A DNA stretch of 64,000 nt from Euryodendron excelsum (GCA_033060915.1 CM065384.1:35921501-35985500); one strand, 5' to 3'. Numbered from the stretch's first letter, positions 20,841-32,890 are shown. The notes: generated by a model from the letters alone, not told the origin. Numbers and translations are program-made.

Positions 20841-22563
20841 TTAAGTGTGCAGCCTTTTGTATCTCACCCCGGTATCTATGTGGGTCGACGGTTCCTGACT
20901 CGGTCGAACCATGCAACACATTGATTACCCGGACCGGCCTTACCTCTGTCTCCTTCTGGGTCGTGTCTTCCACCCATGGTTGCTCGGCCTCCTTCTTCGT
21001 CTTTACCTGATCAATAAACTGGTCGAGATGGCCATCCTTGACCAAATCTTCCAAATGGGTTTTGAGATGCCGACATTGCTCCGTTTTATGCCCCTTCTCG
21101 CGGTGGTATGAACAGAACCTCTTCTGGTCTCGAGTTGCTGGGTCTTCTCCTAACTTTGGTGGCCATTTAAAACATGGTTTGTCGCGGATCTGGGGCAATA
21201 TCTTATAGATGGGGTCTTTAAAGACTGTATAGACTCCCTCTGTTACCCTTTTTCCCCGGTTGCTATCTTCCGATCGAGGTTTCTTGGCATCCTTCTTATT
21301 TGCCTTCTCTGTAACAACGCCGACTTTGGCCGATGCTGGCTAGGGTGCGTCTTCGTCCAACCGCGCATAGCGCTCGATCCTCAGTATCAGTTCCTGTATG
21401 GAGAGGGTTGGTTTCTTCATCAAGGATTGTCGCAAATGGTGCTCCCTGGGAAGGCCGATCTTGAACTGGGTTACAGCCAATTACTCGCTGCATTCGTCAA
21501 TTTCGTTGTAAGCCTCCCAGTATCGTAAAGCGTATGCTCGCAATCCTTCCCCTTCCTCTTTTCGCAATGTCAGCAAGAAATCAATCTCCTTCGGCTGCAG
21601 GCTGTTTGCTACGAAACGAGCTGTAAACAGCTCGGTAAGTTGCCTCCAGCTAGAAACGGACTTAAGTGGCAATTTATCAAACCACCGTAAAGACACACTT
21701 CCTAGGCTGGAGGGGAAGATTCGACACATCAGCATTTGGTCAGCGCACCACACTACCATAAGCTGTTTGTAATGTCAAACATGGTTAATCGAGTCAATCT
21801 TCCCGTCATAGAGGGTGAACTTTGGTGGGGTGAATTTTCGAGGAATTGGGTGGGACTCGATCTCCTCTGTGAATGGAGAGGACGCAATTTGATCCAGGGC
21901 CTTTTTCATCAGGTCGTGGGCCGTGCGTTCCTTAGTTTGCTGCTTCCTAGCCTCCTGCTTTTTGTTATACCATTTCTCCCAGTCCTCTATCTGTCGATCT
22001 TCTTCAGCAGGGTTATTTCTTGGTGGAGTTTCGCTCCTTTCCATCCGCCGATCTGTGCGCCTGTTGTCACAACACCCGGTACTAGGGGTGTATCCCCCTC
22101 TTACCCGCAGCGCTGGATCGTTCCTGTCGCCAATAATCTGCTCCTGATCAGGGGACCTCTCTCTCCCATGCCCATTTCTTCCAGAGAATGCCTCCCTCAT
22201 GACTCGAACTTGGGAGGTGAGGTAGGCTATCTCTTCTCCACGCCGCCGAATTTTCCTCTCCGCCGCACGGAATGTATCTTTGCTCGGGATTTGCCCACTG
22301 GAGGGCGAAGGGGCAAGGTCCCGAGAGTGGTTTCTGTGGAAATTTCTGTCCCTGACATAGCCCGTATCCCTCCGCATTTCATCTGGTGCTTCCCGGTGGC
22401 TCTCAGCAGGCGTCCGTATCTCCGACCTTAGTGTTCTCCTTCTCTGCCGATCTACTGGTGTAGATTGACAGTGCGCCGAATTGGTCTAATCTTTATTGGA
22501 GGAGGCTCCGATGCCTCTTCCGTTGTGGTTCTCTCTCTTATGTCTCCGGTTGTTTAGACTCAT
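20840..22563 (-). pseudogene. gag, element 1
   Basis: The probable start is the ATG at 22563, 15 bases after the primer site. A stop follows about 25 codons later. The capsid-like core (retrotrans_gag, PF03732) reads LGSVSLRWFDKLPLKSVSSW and LRKEEGEGLRAYALRYWEA (21540-21700). Near 21090-21130 is CSYHREKGHKTEQC, a nucleocapsid-type knuckle in which the second Cys of the usual CCHC is His, a form common in plant gypsy gag. Three frame breaks are visible. Confidence 0.85.
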
Positions 22564-22577
22564 GGTTTTTCTAAGCC

Positions 22578-22595
22578 TTCCCACAGACGGCGCCA
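22578..22595 (-). promoter_or_regulatory. primer-binding site, element 1
   Basis: Minus strand TGGCGCCGTCTGTGGGAA, two bases inside the 5' LTR. The first nine bases match the 3' end expected of tRNA-Asp primers; the rest does not, so the tRNA identity is uncertain. Element 2 has TGGCTCTGTCTGTGGGAA at 36330-36347. Confidence 0.65.
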
Positions 22596-22597
22596 AT

Positions 22598-23203
22598 TGT
22601 AAGTGGGATTTTCCGGGAAGGCTAGGCCGAACTCTCAAGCCCCGAATGGATGAGCCCAAACTCTTTCTATAAGATAAGAAGGTTAGAATGGGTCGACCCT
22701 TAATGGGCCGATCACACTTCGAAGATTAAGTCAACGAGCTTAATCGAGATAAAAATGAATGAAAGTTGTGAATACTGGGGGTTAACTGTCCATACCTGGC
22801 TCTCGATGCCTTGGGTATTTATAGAGTTCTCGAAGGAGTGTGTTTTGCCTTGGCCTATCAGTAGGCTCTCATAGCCTGCTGGGTAGGCATCATCATTAGC
22901 ACCGCCTGATTACTTACAGGGTTTGGCGCACCGTCGCAGGGGATTTTGGCTGATCGGACGTGCACGTCGACGTCGTGTGGGCAGCTGCTTGTGCATTTAA
23001 TGCAAGTCAACTCTGCATTTAATGCTTGAAGACCGTTAGCGGTTTGAGCCCACCTTTCGCGGTTTGGGCTATAGTGGGGAGGAGGTCGGCAGTCAAGGCC
23101 GGCCCTCCCTCTATTTCTGATCTGGGCCGCCAAGCAGCCCCAACTTTAATTTGCATAGATTGGACCTCACCCATTGGGTTAGACCGGGGGTTATTCCCCC
23201 ACA
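22598..23203 (-). repeat. 5' LTR, 606 bp, element 1
   Basis: Plus-strand start TGTAAGTGGGAT, end TTATTCCCCCACA. It contains the element's promoter; on the minus strand TCTATAAATACCC (about 22817-22829) is a good TATA box. Its counterpart is at 13098-13703. Confidence 0.95.
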
Positions 23204-24612
23204 TATATATATAACAAATTAACAATTGGGATGCATAGATACAGATTATAACTCTAGCCTACTACTCCATACAGAGTAAGGATTGAGAGATTTCAAACAC
23301 TCTAATGGATTATAATGAGCTGAGTACTATAGTACTAAAGCCCAAAATATAGATTTAACAAGAAGGTAAAAAAGGTATATGATGAAAGTATTTTACACTT
23401 AATTTGGGTCAAGATACGTTGAAAGACGTCATATATATATGCATGAAAAAATCAAATTTGAATAACATGGAAATCCAAGTTTTCTTTTTTGGTACATTTA
23501 TTAAAACAAAAAAACATTTCAGCAAAGCAGGGGTTGTCCCCTCGAAACGATTGTGTGGGTGTCCCCACACATGGGTCAAATAAAAGGGCTACAACTATGG
23601 GTTGCAAATGGGTGGTTTTGAGTTGGGTATTTATGAATTACGAGTTGAAATATGTTAGCCTAATAGGTCCAATTAACAAGTAGATTAAATTTAAGTGAGC
23701 TTATTTAACCACAAGCTGAACCCTTTAACCTAAATTCGACCTGTTATCAATACATGATCTGTTTTTCTTTGTTAGATAAGATTTTTCCCCCCTTTTGAAG
23801 GACTTCTTTTTTTATTCTTGGACACCCTAGGCACACTAAATAATTTATCAAATCCCTTTTTTTAGTTGGACCGATCCATTTATTGACCCGATTCAAATAT
23901 CACTTTTATTTTACCCATCCATTTTGCAATACATATATTTTGCCTTTCAAGACTATTAATTTTATTATCTTTTGGACACCAAAGGCCCATTGGACAACTT
24001 GTCAAATCCATTTTTTGAGCTGGGCCGACCCATTTATTGGCCCAACCCAATAACCAATCTCTTAACAATCTATCTAATAAAACAGGTCAGAATTTGAAAA
24101 TAGCTATCTCTTATAAATCCATCCAACGGTTGACATTTATTTTGTTTTCCATTTGATGGCTAAAATGATTTTTCAGCTCAAACCATCGACTCCACTCTCC
24201 CGCCCAAATACATCAGTGGGTCCACCTTCAACGAATCTCTCAATCTCTATCATTTTTAACCTTCATTTCTAAACCCTCTCCAACCGTTAGATCAAGATTC
24301 CAAACGCTCCCTAAAGTTCAATGCCCCCAGCCATTCTTCCCTCTTGCCTAGCCAGAGACAACCCCTTCATTTCCCTCTCTCTCTCTTCCCCCTTTCCTCT
24401 AACCCAACCATCTATACCAACCCCCACCACCTTTAACGTAACACATTACCACAATCCCATTATTTCTTCTACAGGTAATAGCTTTTCACACCCGAAGCAC
24501 ACCCACATGCAATCGAATCAGTGAAGGTGTAAATGTTCAATTTGATGAGTGCGATCTTACTGTGCCGTCAAGCTCTGCCAACTTCGGTGGCTGTGCTGAT
24601 TAATGGTGTCGT
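23204..24612. other. intergenic, no clear gene
   Basis: AT-rich spacer with a degenerate duplication of about 150 bp (about 23806 and 23955, sharing TTGGACACC, TCAAATCC, CCATTTATTG). From 24190 to 24610 the DNA becomes C-rich and polypyrimidine-like, with a 67-codon open stretch at 24321-24524. I recognise no product and would not call it a gene. Confidence 0.4.
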
Positions 24613-25449
24613 TGTCACACCTCCAACCTAATTAGACATCATTAATGTCGTAATAGGCAGGGCGTGATCACACAGGCTACTTTCCCTACAAACAACACCT
24701 TACCATACACCAAAAGGTAAACCACAAATTAACTAAACAGATATATATTCACAAACTAAACATTCATACAGTACGATATAGGAAAAGTAAACCATATGTT
24801 ATGTCATTCCAAAGCATTATATAAAATCAAGACCAATGTCTCATATAAAACACGACAAGAAATAGAAGGAAAACAATCAAAGTTCGTTCCCAAGACTCGA
24901 CACTCCTGACACCAACATAGACGCCACCACGGCGATGACCAAAACTACAGTAAACCGAACTCCATCCTTAGCTCACCTGTCAATAAGGTCTGTGTGGGTG
25001 TAAGCTAAAAGTTAACATGCTCACGATAGATAATCAAATTCATAAAGAATAATAATAAACACCCATAATGCATATATGTATAAATGATCAATATATATAT
25101 ATATATCATGAATGCCTCAATGCAATAAATGTTTCACCCACATGTACGCACAATTTTAGATAAGGTTGGCCCGATATATCGATGACGCGTTATCAAGGAA
25201 TGCCCACCACTTATTCGTATTCCTATTGCCTTACTTGAACCAATTATAACTTGACAAACCGTTCCTCCCAAATGGAATTCCCTAGCCGCACCACACTCTC
25301 TTTAGTAAAATTATCATGGGTCTCGTGATAATTAATGCTAAAGTCGTCATAAAATCATAAGCCACACATCACACACACACGCACACATCATAATTACACA
25401 TGCAATAAATATAATGAATTATGGACTTATATGAGATTAGGATCTCACA
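24613..25449. repeat. solo LTR (837 bp) with perfect 5-bp target duplication
   Basis: Starts TGTCACACCTCC and ends GGATCTCACA (TGT...ACA termini). It is flanked on both sides by GTCGT (24608-24612 and 25450-25454). No internal retrotransposon sequence and no second LTR lie nearby, so it is best explained as a solo LTR left by unequal recombination. It is unrelated by eye to the Tat-type LTRs in this window. Confidence 0.7.
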
Positions 25450-25961
25450 GTCGTGGTGTTGCTATGGCAAAGCTAGAAGTCATCAACGGCAGAAGAAAGT
25501 CACCATCTTCTTCGGCACCCGATCGGTACTACCGACGATTTCACCAAGGCACTTGTTAAGGAAGCCCAAAAAAAAAAATAAAAAACCTCTTTAACACCTC
25601 TCTTTTGCTTCTCCTTCTTCTTTTAGTGCAATGTTATTGGATATCTTCCAAATTTGATCAAGTTCTGTGTAGAGCAAGTTTAAAATTTCAAATTTCTGCT
25701 TACCCATTTGATGCTTACTCAAAGGTATTGTGATGGGTCTCTAGGTGGCAAGTGGATGGTTCGGCCATGGGGCTAGCTGAGTAAACAACTAGGTTTACCT
25801 TGCGATGACCTTCGGAGTGGTAGCCATGGGTGGTGTTGGTGCTGGCATGGAAGTGATGCCATGGGTCCAAAGTAGGAGTGGGTTTGTGGAGGCTATGGAA
25901 GAATTTTTTTTTTTATAGTCATTTTGAAAAGGGGTTGTGGAAGGTGAAAGGAGTGGGTTTG

Positions 25962-26000
<39 letters not shown>

Positions 26001-27098
26001 GGGTTGGGGTTTCATTTTTCATTTTTGGCGAAAAGGCCTTTGAGTCCGAAACCACCGTTCTTCTTCTCAAGCAAAACTGCCACAGGGTTCTTGCGGCCGC
26101 TCCCATTCTTCTCCTCCACCTTCTTCAAGATTGGGTCAGTCTTGAGTAGCTGATCTTGCTTCTGTAACCCCCAAAGGATAAAGTCTAGGAGGCTTCACGA
26201 TTGGTAGAGGTAAATAATCATACCCATAAGCCATACCTCTCTTCTATGTCTATTCTTTTTCTTTTCATTTATTATTTTCTTCTGACATCAAATACCACCA
26301 CTTCACTTTCTCTCTTAGTTCCCATATCATAACCACACTTTTTATACTATTTTTAAAAGACCACACACCCTACTTTCTCTCCCTGTTTGTGCATTGCTAG
26401 CTCTGTTTTTTGTTTTTTTTTCATTTGTGAATCTCTATCTTTTTATTTTCTAGGCAAGGAGTATTTCACAAGAGGAAGGGGAAGAGAAGTTGAGACAAGT
26501 CTTCTTCAGGTACAATTGATTTTGTAACTTTGTTTATTTATTTAGCTTTTTTGTTTTTCTGTATTTTGTTTTTTTTTTTTACGTAAACCAAGATGTTTAT
26601 TTGGTTGTAAGGAAAGTTGAGTGGAATATTTTCTTTGTTCACTGGTAGAGAAATGGTAGATAAGAAAAAAAAAAGTTAAATTTGAGTCTAAGTTTGAATT
26701 TTTTTTACTAGAAATAAACCTGAAGCAACCTTTGATTGGTTGATTTGGTTAGGATGGAAAGGGAAATGTGGACGAAGAGCAAGAACAGGATGAACATTTC
26801 TTTAATGTGTATGACTTGAATAAAGATAGCTTCTATGACAAATATGTTTATAGATAACATATGTATAAACATACCTATAATTATGATAAATAGCTTTTTG
26901 TAAATTAGTAATGGATAACTTTATGTCTTATGGGTGACCATGCTAATGGATAAATTTTCATGAGCAAAAGATACATGTTTGTTATCATGCTAAACGAGTT
27001 ATCATGTTAATAGATAAAGGGTAATCATAGCTTTTATGGGAAGGAAATAGTATGGTCCCTATGTATGCAACCGGGAATAGAGGAAAGGAACATTAAAG

Positions 27099-27144
<46 letters not shown>

Positions 27145-27388
27145 GTTCTAATTGAAAGGGATTGGTTGGCTCGGAGAGGGAAATTAGCAGTGTCGACTCA
27201 CAAATTTTTTTGATTTATTGGAGGCAATAAAGGCACCCTAGAACTTGGCATTCCTAATTCTACCCTTAGTATTTATTATCCAACGAAAAGAAATTTTCCC
27301 TGAGAGCCCTTAATATCATAAATTAATAAAATGATAAAATGCTATTAATGGTTCATAACGTTAATAGCTCTTCCAACCAATCAAACTC
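25450..27388. other. intergenic, simple repeats and a 41-G run
   Basis: No supported gene. It holds a (GA)n tract at 25965-25995, intron-like T-rich DNA at 26220-26700, and an uninterrupted run of 41 G at 27102-27142. Its right border is the breakpoint in the LTR of the second Tat element. Confidence 0.5.
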
Positions 27389-27528
27389 TTTGGGTCCTGG
27401 TCGACAGCAGGTCGGCACACTGGGACGGACCATCCTTTAGTATTAATTTGGACCGTCCCATAGCCCAGCTTCATTTATTTGAATTGGGCCCAACTAGATG
27501 GGTTGGGCCGCGAGCATTTTAACCCACA
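27389..27528 (-). repeat. truncated 3' LTR, element 2
   Basis: Matches 36814-36952 (TTTGGGTCCTGG... to ...TTTTAACCCACA) and stops abruptly at about 27389. The missing 460 bp must have been deleted or replaced. Confidence 0.8.
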
Positions 27529-27761
27529 ATTGCCCCCCAACCCTTGCGTCGTTTTGAATTCCAAACGACTAGGGGCTGCGTTGAGTCATAATGGCACCCT
27601 TTCAAGTATATGACCATTTCTTCAATTACCCACCCATGCGAACGGCGGGAATTTATAGCTACAATGATGGGATGCCGCCGAATCGACAGTTGATGTGACG
27701 ATTCGATGGAGCGACATGATTGCTATCGTTTTCCTATGTGCAAACCGACGGCTTGCATATA

Positions 27762-27769
27762 TATAAAAG
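27762..27769 (+). promoter_or_regulatory. TATA box of the antisense gene, element 2
   Basis: TATAAAAG within CATATATATAAAAGG, followed at equivalent distances by the same leader words as in element 1, ending CCCCTGATGGC around the ATG. Confidence 0.55.
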
Positions 27770-27919
27770 GATGATGCCGTTTTTGGTGTAAGGAACTTCG
27801 TTTTACTTCATCTATTTGTCTAGCATGTTCATTGCCAATTTCAACTCACTCTATTGTAAGTCTCTCTTAGCCCCTATATCTTTCGTGCTTTTTTTCACAT
27901 TTCCGACGGTTGTCCCCTG

Positions 27920-30027
27920 ATGGCATCTCGTCTCAGAAAAATGTTAGACAGTCCAGCGACTATCACTGCTTTTAAGGCTAGATATGAGATCCCGAACGAG
28001 ATTGGCTTAAAGCTAGTTGAACCTAGTGATCACCCCATGGGAGAAACTGAGAAGGGAGTGCCCTTCCCGATCATCGCTATTATAGAAAGGGGCCTTAGGT
28101 TTCCCCTGCATCCCTTCCTCCATAAGTTTATTACCAAACAGAAGGTGTCGTCTTCCTAACTATCGTCTAATGTATATAGGATCATTTTTGGTATGCTCAA
28201 GATTAATTGGAGCCTGGGTGTGAACCTTGGGCTTGACGAACTCGAGTATTGTTACACACTCTGTAAGGTCGGGGGGAGCTCCAAAGTCTATTTCCAGGCT
28301 GTAGAGCAGGTCAGGGAATTAGTGAAATGTTTACCCTTCTCTAGGAAGGGCGTTAATGACGTTAGGGTTTGGGTAACCGGGCTCTGGGAGTTCGACGACC
28401 TTCCTGAGGGTGACAAACCGACGCTTCGATGTTCTAGAGTTCCCTTTGAGATAGGTTTGATGCCGATCTTTTACCTTATGTGCCTAATTCAGTTTTACTA
28501 TGTTTTTGAATTCGGCGATGACTTTTTGTAGAAAAGAAGAAGCGGTCGACGGCGCGTGACTAGCTTGTTAACTTGGCCGATCTGAAGAAGGCTCTAGACT
28601 TTCGCAGGAAAGGCAGATTGAGGGACGTTGCTCGAACCGCCCACATTTTGTCAAATTATCCTCTTCGCTACTCGACGTTTACTGTCGACATGGGGATCCC
28701 ACAAAGGGTCCGTGCCCTTACGGGAGTAATAGTTATCGTCCTTCCTCCATAAGAGCCCATTGTTGAAGGGGAGGTTATGCACGAGATCTGTTCTGATTTG
28801 AATAGTTAGGCCTCCAGTTCGACGCCACTCACAATTCCAGATCGCCAAGTCAAATTGGTTCGAAGAAGACAAAAATCCACCCCGTGTCCAGACGAGGAGG
28901 ACGACATGAATTTGAGGGAGATAATGTTTGCCGCAGCAGGCAAGCTATTGAAGATGACCGCAATGACTTCTACTGATCCTCTGACCGTTACCCTGGAAAC
29001 TACCCCGACGGAGGAGGTTGCACCTTTACAAAAGAAGCCGATCACTCGGCAACAGAAGGAAAAGGGGCCTGAGGTTGCCACATCACCACCTGCTTCCAAG
29101 AAGTCAAAAGTCGACACTGGCAAAGCTGCAATGGAGGAAGCCGAAGAGGTGGTGAGTGTTATGCTAGATATTTTGGGCTAACCTCTGACGATGGCCGATT
29201 CAATGATTAACCAAGCCGAGGTTGCTTTTGGTGTCATCAAGAGTGTCCTCCAGAAGAAGGACGTCACCAAATTGGGGGCGGCAAGTGATAGTGGCATTTT
29301 TATGTGGGCCTTTCACGACTCTCTCTTGGTAAGTCTTCCTTATTTTTCAATTCGATATAGATTTCGCTCACATTATCTTAATGTAAACTTCATTTTGGCG
29401 TAGGGTTTTCTGAACTCACTAGAGGCAATAAGCCGCTTCCGAAAACTTGTTGAGGAGCACGAGCACCTTATAGAGGTGCATGCTGGCTTAAAGAAAGAGT
29501 GGATTGATGCTAACAAAGATCGAATCACCTTTAGGAAAGAGGCTGAGCAAACCATTGCCAAACTGAAGATAGTGAAGGCAGACTACGAAAAAAGAGACAG
29601 AAAAGTAGTCGACCTTCAGAAACAAAATGATGTGCAGTCCATGGAGCTGTACAAAGCCAAGTAGGAGATTGAAGCTCTCCAAGCTGAAGTGGCCAGGTTG
29701 AAGTCGGACGAAGAGGCCATCATGAAAAGGGCGGCCAAAGACCTAGCCATTCAGATGATGGACTTGAGTTGAAGCATCTTCCGAGAGGGCTGGAATGGTG
29801 CCCTTATCTTTACCAAGGTGGATAAGTCCTCTGACGCCTGGCATCTGTGCCCCGACTATTTCAACACAACTGAGGAGGCTGTTGTCGATTCGGCGAAAGT
29901 GATTGCCAACACCAAGCATAGGAGATAACTTGCCCTAGAGGCGACTGTTGAAGGTGAAAAGACTCCTGCCGAATCATCTAAGGTTGTAGAGGCGGTTGAA
30001 AACAACTCAGCCAGGCCTTTGGTTTAG
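27920..30027 (+). pseudogene. antisense gene of element 2, Transposase_28-like (PF04195)
   Basis: Homologue of 14063-16281. It starts MASRLRKMLDSPATITAF. The PF04195-like block is intact through RFPLHPFLHKF and then meets a stop (28157-28159) where element 1 has Gln. Downstream parts match: a basic middle (RQQKEKGPEVA), a coiled coil (29404-29760), and FREGWNGAL with LCPDYFNTTE near the C-terminus. The intron at 29329-29403 is conserved. Further stops fall at about 28750, 28807, 29179, 29662, 29770 and 29926. Its breaks are at different places from those of element 1, so the two decayed independently after a common intact ancestor. Confidence 0.8.
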
Positions 30028-30239
30028 TTAGGGGAGAAGTTGGTTGAGATTAGACCTAAGCCAACCTTTGTTTTGCTCTCTTTTTGTAACTAACTCTTCT
30101 AATTTTAATGAAAGACTCGTTTGAAGTTTTATGAAACTTCCGATTTGCTTAAGTTATCTAGGGGCAAATTTGGAGCCAGACCTGCGCTTTTATGAATAAA
30201 TCCCTGGTCTACCATTAATGGTCCAAACTTGTGTTTGTG

Positions 30240-30590
30240 ACCTTTATTGGACAGGATCAAATTTTAACCCTTGGATTTTGTGACCTTCATGTGCCGACCT
30301 GTCCAACTTGGACAGGACCAAGTTTTAACACTTAGTGTTCATAACCTTCATTGGCCGACTTGTCCAACTTGAATAGAACCAAGTTTTAACGCTTGGTTTT
30401 TGTAACCTTCATTGGCCGACCTGTCCAACTTGGACAGGACCAAGTTTTGACGCTTGATTTTTGTGACCTTTGTTGGCTGACCTGTCAAACTTGGACAGGA
30501 CCAAGTTTTAACACTTAGTTTTTGTGACCTTCATTGGCCGACCTATCCAACTTGGATAAGACCATGTTTTAACACTTGGTTTTTAGTCCT
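30240..30590. repeat. 61-bp tandem repeat array, element 2 (about 5.5 units)
   Basis: Unit starts at 30281, 30342, 30403, 30464 and 30525, again exactly 61 bp apart, with a partial unit on each side. Consensus words are CATTGGCCGACCTGTCCAAC and TTGGACAGGACCAAGTTTT. It is homologous to 16492-16857 and occupies the same position between the two convergent genes. Confidence 0.95.
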
Positions 30591-30797
30591 TTAGTGCTTT
30601 GAGTAGATTTGTTTGAACAACTTCGTATTTTATTGATTCCATAAAGCTTTACACACTTGTTGAGTTATTATATCATATGGGAGCCCACACTATTGGTAAA
30701 ACTTCTTAAGGTTGTTGGCATTCCAAGGCCGAGGGAGTTGTCTCCCATGTTCGATAGTTTCTAGTCGGTATGCACCATTATCGACCTAGGATGCCAC

Positions 30798-32006
30798 TCA
30801 GGAGGGACCCTCCCAGTTGGGGCCGAGCTTACCATCCACTGGGTTCTTTGTTGCCCCCAGCACTTTCCGTAACACTAAGTCCCCTAGAGCAAAGTTTCTT
30901 GGACGAACCCGTTTGTTGTAGGAACGTCTTAACTGCTGTTGATATCCAGTGAGTCTAATTAAGGCAGCTTCCCTGTTTTCTTTGGTAAGGTCCAGATCTT
31001 TTGCCAGAGTCTGGTCGTTAAGTCCAGTATTAAATGCTGCTGATCTGATCATTGGTAACCCTACCTCTAAAGGTATAAATGCTTCTACCCCGTAAGCCAA
31101 AGAAAAGGGGGTTTGGCTGGTAAATCTTCTTGGGGTCGTTCTATAGGACCACAGGACGCTGGATAGTTCCTCCACCCATTTCACTTTAGCCCTTTCCAGT
31201 CGCTTCTTAATCCCATTGAGCATAGTCTGGTTTGAAATCTCAGCTTGCCCATTGCACTATGGGTAGGCTAATGTTGAATAATAATTTCTGATCCCAAGTT
31301 CTTCATAGAAAGACCTGAACATGTTGTCATCAAATTAGGTGCCGTTATCAGAGACAAGGGCACGAGGTATGCTGAACCTTGTCACTATGCTTTTCCAGGT
31401 GAATCTCTTAGCGTCGATCTCTCTGATGTTTGACAAAGGCTCTGCCTCCACCCATTTAGTGAAGTAATATGTCGCTACAATGAGAAACGTCTTATTCCCT
31501 AGAGCTCAGGGCAAAGGCCCGACTATGTCCAGTCCCCACTAGACAAAAGGCCATGGGCTGATTATGGTTGCGAGATCCTTAGTAGGCTGATGTATGATTG
31601 GAGAGTCCTTTTGACACTTCTCACACTTTAGAATGTACTGGGCTGCGTCTTTTTGCATATAAGGCCACCAATATCCTTGCAAGATAACACAATGTGCTAT
31701 AGATCTGCCACCGACGTGACTTTCACATATTCCCTTGTACATTTCAAATAGGACACCCTGCACCTTGTCCGGGTGGACATAATGCAAGTGAGGACCTGTG
31801 AAAGAGCTCCTGTAAAGTTCCTTGCTTGGTGATAGCCAATATCTGAGGGCTGTGTGTTTGATCCGTCTAGCTTCATTTTTGTCCTCCAATAGCTCGTCTT
31901 TGTCATGATAGAAGATAATTGGGTCCATCCAGGACAGTCCCAACTGTTCAATAGCCAGAGCTTGTTCTTTCTCATGAAATATGTTTGGTCTAGCTAAAGT
32001 CTCCAC
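30798..32006 (-). pseudogene. integrase, element 2
   Basis: The HHCC region (about 31620-31760) includes YKGICESHVGGRSIAH and YWWPYMQKDA. The core has VSDNGT and NGQAEISNQT. The position of the first catalytic Asp reads VATYYFTKW, i.e. Tyr instead of Asp (about 31465). The ending contains KLGPNWEGPS, where the GPY motif is altered. Stops replace Gln codons in the core near 31250 and 31335. Confidence 0.8.
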
Positions 32007-32890
32007 ATTGATTGTTCTTTTTGAACCCGACTTCAGGGCTGTTGCTAACGTTGCCAGAGCATTGGCATGAGAGTTGTTGTCCCGGTTGATCTGGCAGAGT
32101 TTGTAACTGCCGAAACTTGGTGAGCAACTCCTTAGCTTTGACTAGGTATTGCGTCATTCTGTCATTTTTTTATGCTTATTCTCTTGTAATCTGGTTAACA
32201 ATTAACAGGGAGTCCGAATAGATGATAATCTCGGTAATTTTCAGTTCAATTGCTCGACGTAGTCCTACGAGTAGTGCCTTGTATTCAGATTCATTATTTG
32301 AGGCAGTGAACTCAAGCTTGATAGCTTGTTCAATGGCCAAACCATCTGGTGTAATGAGCACTATGCCCAATCCTGCCCCCCGGTCATTGGATGCTCCGTC
32401 GATATAGAGTTTCCAATGATCAGCATTCTCCCAAAAATGGTCAGCACCCTCCATCGTGTTATTGAGCAGGAGGTGGTGGTTGGTCGGCCTCGGGTGGTAG
32501 TTCAACAGAAAATTCGGTAATAAAGTCTGCAAGCACTGCCCTTTTACCGCCAATCTTGGATGGAACTTGATGTCAAATTTGCCTAATTCCACAGCCCACT
32601 TTGCCAATCTTCTAGAAAAGTCAACTCTCCTGAGGAGAGGTTTGAGCTGATGGTCTGTAAGGACGTTGAAAGTATGAGCTCTAAAGTAGTGCACCAATTT
32701 GCAGGATGCCATTACCAATGCGAGTGCTAATTTTTCCAGTAGTAAGTACCTACTTTCTGCCCCCATGAGAGTTTTGCTGACATAATAGATAGGCAATTGT
32801 TGCTGATCTTATTGCCTGAGTAGTATGGCACTGATTATATGCTCCGACACTGCGAGGTAGAGAAAGAGTTTTTCATGTTTGAGGGGGGGT
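32006..32890 (-). pseudogene. dual RNase H region, element 2
   Basis: The first RNase H shows [19 protein letters not shown] and [18 protein letters not shown]. The second shows [22 protein letters not shown] and [12 protein letters not shown], with the acidic residues retained, and then NSHANALATLA near 32060, where the last Asp has become Asn. Same arrangement as element 1. Confidence 0.8.

Larger units (their letters stand above)
13098..23203 (-). mobile_element. full-length Ty3/gypsy Tat-type retrotransposon with an antisense gene
   Basis: 10.1 kb between TATAT direct repeats (13093-13097 and 23204-23208, although both lie in TA-rich DNA). Order on the minus strand: 5' LTR, primer site, gag, protease, reverse transcriptase, RNase H, a second RNase H, integrase, 61-bp tandem repeats, an opposite-strand gene, polypurine tract, 3' LTR. 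The dual RNase H, the lack of a chromodomain and the extra gene between integrase and 3' LTR fit the Tat lineage (Ogre, Retand, Grande group). The two LTRs differ at about 42 of 606 positions by eye, nearly all transitions, so the insertion is not recent. Gag-pol is broken by many stops. Confidence 0.92.

Noticed and set aside
13093..23208. TATAT as definitive target duplication of element 1
   Set aside because: Accepted only as consistent: both sides lie in TA repeats, so a chance match is likely.
24321..24524. 67-codon frame with Ser/Pro/Thr-rich N-terminus, like a plastid transit peptide
   Set aside because: Composition alone; no downstream exon or domain could be linked to it.
25795..26106. 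103-codon minus-strand frame
   Set aside because: Runs through a (GA)n microsatellite; no conserved residues or paralogue.
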